From contig NZ_OY764327.1 in the NCBI RefSeq assembly GCF_963668385.1, positions 1,798,001 through 1,862,000 on the forward strand: 64,000 nt of DNA, given 5' to 3'. Source of the stretch: an uncultured Carboxylicivirga sp. GTDB lineage: Bacteria > Bacteroidota > Bacteroidia > Bacteroidales > Marinilabiliaceae. Of the stretch, positions 59,522 through 64,000 are shown piece after piece (within the stretch, counting starts at the first letter, position 1; each line of letters starts with the position of its first letter). A program made the position numbers and the translations under genes. A model generated the notes under the pieces. It ran no database searches and was not told the origin of the DNA. It saw only the letters and a program-made list of their open reading frames with translations.

Positions 59522-61762
59522 ATGAAAAAACAACTACTTGCTATTGTTAGCGCAATATGCTGTGCATTATCTATGAATGCAGGCGTTATTTATGTAAAAA
59601 CAAGCCCCGAAAGTACAGCCTGGAATGCTCAAAGTACGGTATATACTAATTTGGAATCGGCCATTACAGCAGCGCAAGCTGGAGATGAAATATGGCTTGC
59701 CGAAGGAACTTACTATGTTACTAATAGTGCTGATGCATCCCAAGAGTTATTAATTGAAAAAAGTGTTAGTATTTACGGTGGTTTTGTAGGGACTGAAACT
59801 ACAGTTACAGAGCGTAATTGGAAGCTGCATCCAACAATTATTAGTGGAGATATTGGTGTAACTGACAATTTAAGTGATAACTCAACTCTTTTAATAAATG
59901 TAGAAGCAGCAGACGATGATTATGTGCTTATAAATGGAGTCATTCTCGAAAAAGCTTATGGAAGAGGAGGTATTTCAATAATCAGAGGTAAAGTTGATTT
60001 GGTTAATTGTATTGTACGAAATAATTATGCAACAAGCTATGATGGTGGAGGGGTTTATAACCGCTATAGTACAACCCAACTTATAAACTGTTTGATTTAT
60101 AATAATGAATGTAATCGTTGGGGTGGTGGTATTTATCAGGATTTGGATCAAGGTACAACAACCTTAATCAATTGTACGGTTGTTAATAATCATTCAAATG
60201 ATACCGGAGGAGGATTGTTTGGCAATTCAGTGGGTAATCTTACTGTTTATAATAGTATTGTATGGGGAAATACCGCTGAAGTAACCGGCGACAATACTTA
60301 TCGTGTAGGGGCTATTGAATACACTTGTTTGGAAAATTTTATTTCCGGAACAGGTAATATTAGTCAAGATCCTCTTTTTGTTGATGAATCCAAATCGGAC
60401 TTTAATTTGAGTGAATTATCACCTTGTATCAATGTTGCATCAAATGATTTGATATCTGAAAATAAAGATCTAAACTGTAATGATAGAATATTGGCTACAG
60501 TTGATATGGGGGCAATGGAATATACTCCAAAAGACGGTGTGATATATGTTAAACCTAACACTGAAAGCTCTGCTTGGAGCAACCATGGTATTGTGTATAG
60601 CAATTTACAATCGGCCATTGTAGCAGCACAAGCTGGAGATGAAATATGGCTTGCCGAAGGAACGTACTATGTCACCAATAGTGATGATGTATCAGAAGAG
60701 TTATTAATTGAAAAGAGTGTTAGTATTTACGGTGGTTTTGTAGGGACTGAAACTACCGTTACAGAACGTAACTGGAATCTATATCCAACAATTATTAGTG
60801 GAGATATTGGTGTAACTGACAATTTAAGTGATAACTCAAGTCTTTTAATAAATGTAGAAGCAGCCGACGATGATTATGTACTAATAAATGGAGTCATTCT
60901 CGAAAAAGCTTATGGAAGAGGAGGTATCTCAATAATCAGAGGTAAAGTCGATTTGGTTAATTGTATCGTACGTAATAATTATGCAACAAGCTATGATGGT
61001 GGAGGGGTTTATAACCGCTATAGTACAACCCAACTTATAAACTGTTTGATTTATAATAATGAATGTAATCGTTGGGGAGGTGGTGTTTATCAGGATTTGG
61101 ATCAAGGTACAACTACTTTATTCAATTGTACGGTTGTTAATAATCATTCAAATGATACGGGAGGAGGATTGTTTGGCAATTTAGTGGGTAATCTTACTGT
61201 TTATAATAGTATTGTATGGGGAAATACTGCAGAAAGCACTGGAAGTAATACTTTTCGTGTAGGTACAGTTGAATATTCTTGTTTAGAAGATTTTATTTCC
61301 GGGACTGGTAATATTGATGGTAATCCATTATTTGCCGATGCAGCAGGGGCCGATTATCATTTATCAACAGGTTCACCATGTATTGATGCAGCATCAAATG
61401 ATTTAATAGCTAGTTACAATAAAGATCTTGATTTTAGTGATCGCATCAAAAACGAGGTTGTTGATATGGGAGTTTATGAGTCATTTATTTCAACTGGTTT
61501 TACGAAACCAGAGAAAAATAGTGGCATTAAATTATATCCAAACCCTGTAGCATCCGATGGTTTAATTAATATTGATTTGGAAAATGCCGCGAAATCAGTA
61601 AGCATTAAGATATATGATTTATCGGGTAAGTTAGTTGGAGCAAAAGTGGCATCTACAATATCATTAGTGTCTTTTTCACTCGAAAATTACAATGCGGGAA
61701 TCTACCTGGTTAATGTTCAGTACGATGATCATAACTATAAGTGTAAGCTCGTTGTTAGGTAA
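59522..61762 (+). CDS. T9SS-exported beta-helix protein with two near-identical repeats
   Basis: A protein of about 746 residues from the ATG at 59522, which gives a clean signal peptide (about 1-20). An in-frame ATG at 59438 would add 28 residues with no signal-peptide look. Two tandem copies of a roughly 318-residue unit (about 21-338 and 339-656) each contain a parallel beta-helix. Blocks such as AGDEIWLAEGTYYV, NGVILEKAYGRGG, VDLVNCIVRNN and TVYNSIVWGNT occur in both. A type A sorting domain follows (about 670-746, LYPNPVASDGLINIDL, NAGIYLVNVQY). It is probably a surface protein that binds or handles polysaccharide, but no catalytic triad is visible. Confidence 0.88.
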   Translation: MKKQLLAIVSAICCALSMNAGVIYVKTSPESTAWNAQSTVYTNLESAITAAQAGDEIWLAEGTYYVTNSADASQELLIEKSVSIYGGFVGTETTVTERNWKLHPTIISGDIGVTDNLSDNSTLLINVEAADDDYVLINGVILEKAYGRGGISIIRGKVDLVNCIVRNNYATSYDGGGVYNRYSTTQLINCLIYNNECNRWGGGIYQDLDQGTTTLINCTVVNNHSNDTGGGLFGNSVGNLTVYNSIVWGNTAEVTGDNTYRVGAIEYTCLENFISGTGNISQDPLFVDESKSDFNLSELSPCINVASNDLISENKDLNCNDRILATVDMGAMEYTPKDGVIYVKPNTESSAWSNHGIVYSNLQSAIVAAQAGDEIWLAEGTYYVTNSDDVSEELLIEKSVSIYGGFVGTETTVTERNWNLYPTIISGDIGVTDNLSDNSSLLINVEAADDDYVLINGVILEKAYGRGGISIIRGKVDLVNCIVRNNYATSYDGGGVYNRYSTTQLINCLIYNNECNRWGGGVYQDLDQGTTTLFNCTVVNNHSNDTGGGLFGNLVGNLTVYNSIVWGNTAESTGSNTFRVGTVEYSCLEDFISGTGNIDGNPLFADAAGADYHLSTGSPCIDAASNDLIASYNKDLDFSDRIKNEVVDMGVYESFISTGFTKPEKNSGIKLYPNPVASDGLINIDLENAAKSVSIKIYDLSGKLVGAKVASTISLVSFSLENYNAGIYLVNVQYDDHNYKCKLVVR

Positions 61763-61772
61763 TTAAAATAAA

Positions 61773-61831
61773 AAAAATAGGATGCCCCCGAAGCTTGATT
61801 CAATTAAGTTTCGGGGGCATCCTATTTTTAT
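61773..61831 (+). terminator. Long terminator after the beta-helix gene
   Basis: AAAAATAGGATGCCCCCGAA and its exact reverse complement TTCGGGGGCATCCTATTTTT pair over 20 positions, and the loop also folds in part. It is the strongest hairpin in the window. Confidence 0.9.
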
Positions 61832-61914
61832 GGGGTTAATATTATTTTTTATTACAGTTATCAATAATATTGATTAATCGAACAAAAGGTACTTTTAAAG
61901 CTGTGAATAAATGT

Positions 61915-61922
61915 TAAATTTG
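61915..61922 (+). promoter_or_regulatory. Possible -7 box for the propeller-like gene
   Basis: TAAATTTG fits TANNTTTG and would start transcription about 15 bases ahead of the ATG at 61944. This also argues that the ATG at 61911 is not used. There is no clear -33 element. Confidence 0.35.
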
Positions 61923-61943
61923 TGGCGCTTAATCCCCGTGTCT

Positions 61944-62909
61944 ATGATAAAATATGTAAGCGTGTTTTTCGTCTTAATGTTGTGCTCAATTAGTATTAAC
62001 TCACAGAGCACCGGTATTGTTAAACTTCCAACAACCAATTCAACAATTAAAACATTTGCTATTGATGATAAATTAATTATTTATCCCAATGGTGATAAGC
62101 TCGATGTGTGGGATATTGATAAGAATAGTATAGTAAAATCTTATCCATTTTCTACCCCGCAGGCTGTTAGATGTATTGGGGTAAGTGATAGTCTTCGTTA
62201 TATATGTTATGGCACCACCGATGGGCAGTTGGTGATCTTATCAAACGATTTTCAGAAAATTATTTATGACGAGCAAGTTAGTGAAAAAAGTATTACTAGC
62301 CTGGCCTTTATAGATGATATGTTTAAGCTTTTGGTAGGATGCAATGGAGGTCAGGTTTACGAGTTGGATTTATTGAACCTTGAACCACCTAAACTATTTT
62401 TTACGGGTATTGACGAGATTACTTCAATCAATTATTCAAATCAATTGGGATATATTTCTATCTCAGGAGGCAATCAAATAAATATTTTTAAAGATCATTC
62501 AGGAGAATGGCTAACATCTTTTAGTATTAAAAAAGGATGGGTGCGAGAAACAAAGTTTGAAGCATCGAATAAAAGACTTTTTGCTGTGGGTGATGATGGA
62601 ATGTTGAGAGAATGGAAGATAGGCGAAGATGATAATTTTGTTTTGATAAGAAGTAATCGTGTGTCGGCAAATTGGTTGTTGTCTCTCGATGTTGGAAATG
62701 CCGGAGATGTTATTGCTACAGGTGGTCTAAATCATAACCTGCAAGCGCTAATAAAATTTGGTCAGTACGATATCAAATTAAAGGGGCCTTTACTCCAAAC
62801 TAAAATCATTCAGGATAATGAGCGGCAAATTAAATTAGTTTGTTGTGTTTATGGTGTGGGTATTCAAATTGTGTCTTTAAACCATATGAAATTTAAAAGT
62901 TTATACTAA
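61944..62909 (+). CDS. Secreted WD40/propeller-like protein
   Basis: A protein of about 321 residues from the ATG at 61944 (signal about 1-20, ending in INSQ). An earlier ATG at 61911 would put 11 residues ahead of the signal. The mature part has repeated beta-blade segments, for example DKLDVWDIDKNSIVKSYPF, YICYGTTDGQLVILS, LLVGCNGGQVYELDLL and LFAVGDDGMLREWKI. These look like WD40 repeats (a Trp-Asp near the end of some units). No enzyme motif is visible. Its stop codon abuts the ATG of the following outer-membrane gene at 62910, so the pair is co-transcribed and may work together at the envelope. Confidence 0.75.
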   Translation: MIKYVSVFFVLMLCSISINSQSTGIVKLPTTNSTIKTFAIDDKLIIYPNGDKLDVWDIDKNSIVKSYPFSTPQAVRCIGVSDSLRYICYGTTDGQLVILSNDFQKIIYDEQVSEKSITSLAFIDDMFKLLVGCNGGQVYELDLLNLEPPKLFFTGIDEITSINYSNQLGYISISGGNQINIFKDHSGEWLTSFSIKKGWVRETKFEASNKRLFAVGDDGMLREWKIGEDDNFVLIRSNRVSANWLLSLDVGNAGDVIATGGLNHNLQALIKFGQYDIKLKGPLLQTKIIQDNERQIKLVCCVYGVGIQIVSLNHMKFKSLY

Positions 62910-64000
62910 ATGAGATTACGTAACTATTTATTGTTGATTTTATTCTTTAACGTGTGTAGTAATATAGTAGCTCAGGTAGATTTCAGACCGGGTTATATTA
63001 TTACAAATTCACTAGATACAGTAACAGGTTTATTGGATTATAGAGGTGATGTTAGAAACATGAAGGTCTGCAGTTTTAAAGAAAACGAAACCGGAGATGT
63101 TATACAATATAAACCTACCGATATTTATGGTTATCGATTTGAGAGTGGAAAGTACTATGTGTCAAAATACCTGGAGGATAAAAGCGTTAAGGATACTGTT
63201 TTTGTTGAGTTTTTGCTAAAGGGTATTTATAATCTTTATTTTTATAAAAATCCAAATTACTTAGCTTATTATATCGATTCGAGGGATGGAGGTCTGCTTG
63301 TTTTAGATAATGATGAGATGATCATTGAGAAAAAAGGAACAAAATATGTTAAGCATAGTAATAGATATATTGGACTTCTGAGATATACTTTTAACGACTG
63401 CCCCGAAATACAAAGAGATATTGTTGGGGCTTCGTTGTCGCATAAATCATTGATTAACATTACAAAAAAATATCACGAATACAAGTGTGATGGGGAGCAA
63501 TGCATCATTTATGAGAAAAAAATACCTGTTTTAACGGTGGATATTGAGCCTTTCGTGGGATATTCTTTATCTAAAATGAGCCTTAAACAATTAGGTGTTG
63601 TAGAAGATATGGATTTAGATTTGAGTCACTCCTTTAGTTATGGACTTGCATTAAATCTGAATCTTCCTAGGTTCAATGAAAAGATGTCCGTAGCATTTAA
63701 TTTTCAGATGAATGATGATAATTACTATGGAACATCTTTTATTGATCACAATAGAGTATACAACGATAAATATTACTGCGACATTAAAACAAAATCGTTG
63801 TTGACTGGCATTGAACTTAGATATACCTACCCTAAAGGAAACTTTCGTCCGGAGTTGTTTATTGGAGGTTGTTTCAATTATCTTTTAGATAGTGATATGA
63901 GTTTGACTAAGGAATCGGTTGTTAATGATCGTGTAATTACAAAGAAAGATCAGCTTGATTTTTTGAATAATTCAAATAGAGGATTAACTGGTGGAGTAGG
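62910..64000 (+). CDS. Outer-membrane barrel protein, truncated by the window end
   Basis: The frame opens at ATG 62910 directly after the previous stop and stays open to the last base, so it is partial (at least 363 codons). The signal peptide covers about residues 1-22 (ending in NIVAQ). A soluble-looking N-terminal domain of about 180 residues starts VDFRPGYIITNSLDTVTG. From about 200 the sequence turns to beta strands (VDIEPFVGYSLSKM, SYGLALNLNLP, AFNFQMNDDNYYG, GIELRYTYP). This fits the outer-membrane barrel family with a preceding extension found in Bacteroidota. Its function is unknown. Confidence 0.75.
   Translation, partial: MRLRNYLLLILFFNVCSNIVAQVDFRPGYIITNSLDTVTGLLDYRGDVRNMKVCSFKENETGDVIQYKPTDIYGYRFESGKYYVSKYLEDKSVKDTVFVEFLLKGIYNLYFYKNPNYLAYYIDSRDGGLLVLDNDEMIIEKKGTKYVKHSNRYIGLLRYTFNDCPEIQRDIVGASLSHKSLINITKKYHEYKCDGEQCIIYEKKIPVLTVDIEPFVGYSLSKMSLKQLGVVEDMDLDLSHSFSYGLALNLNLPRFNEKMSVAFNFQMNDDNYYGTSFIDHNRVYNDKYYCDIKTKSLLTGIELRYTYPKGNFRPELFIGGCFNYLLDSDMSLTKESVVNDRVITKKDQLDFLNNSNRGLTGGV

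Overview
The window looks like ordinary chromosome from a Bacteroidota (class Bacteroidia) bacterium, most likely a marine Marinilabiliales/Marinifilaceae-type relative. The DNA is AT-rich. It carries a SusC/SusD locus, type IX secretion C-terminal sorting domains, DUF2723 proteins, a LytS/LytTR pair, few Shine-Dalgarno sites, and scattered TANNTTTG-like -7 boxes. No phage, insertion sequence, CRISPR array or rRNA was seen. Genus-level placement is a guess from gene content.

Layout. 0.2-2.3 kb: an unrecognised helical protein, two identical tRNA-Gln(TTG) genes, and pfkA. 2.6-9.5 kb: two tandem DUF2723 membrane glycosyltransferase-like proteins followed by a polysaccharide deacetylase. 9.6-13.5 kb: purD, a DUF6427-like membrane protein and a carbamoyltransferase. 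13.5-17.5 kb (minus): a hybrid histidine kinase with an orphan ModA-like lipoprotein. 17.5-21.7 kb (minus): a YbhN-like membrane protein, an M28 peptidase with a C-terminal barrel-like domain, an MscS channel and an RRM protein. 22.0-26.9 kb: a small membrane ORF, a NUDIX protein, a cytochrome c-PQQ sugar dehydrogenase, a TonB-dependent receptor and a GNAT enzyme. 26.9-30.9 kb (minus): an outer-membrane protein and a TPR-LytS kinase/LytTR regulator pair. 31.0-37.1 kb: dusB, the minus-strand rbfA-methyltransferase-LolE operon, a Spy-like protein and a TPR-PD40-SPOR-like lipoprotein-type secreted protein. 37.4-40.1 kb: small secreted proteins, one with a T9SS tail.

40.4-46.6 kb holds the two least conventional neighbourhoods. 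One is a plus-strand operon of an ArsC-like protein, a NifX-like protein with a four-cysteine tail, and an unknown 106-residue protein. The other is a tight minus-strand operon of a DUF6057-like membrane protein, a CxxCH-bearing TolB-like propeller lipoprotein, a chorismatase (FkbO/Hyg5)-like protein and a nitroreductase.

46.8-57.8 kb is a divergent polysaccharide utilization locus: SusC, SusD and a surface lipoprotein on minus, and GH43 plus GH2 beta-galactosidase on plus. This suggests use of a galactose-containing glycan with arabinose or xylose decorations. 57.9-64 kb has a small membrane protein, a DUF6261-like protein, a cluster of short palindromes, a T9SS-exported beta-helix protein with a 954-bp internal duplication, a propeller-like secreted protein and a truncated outer-membrane barrel protein that runs off the end.
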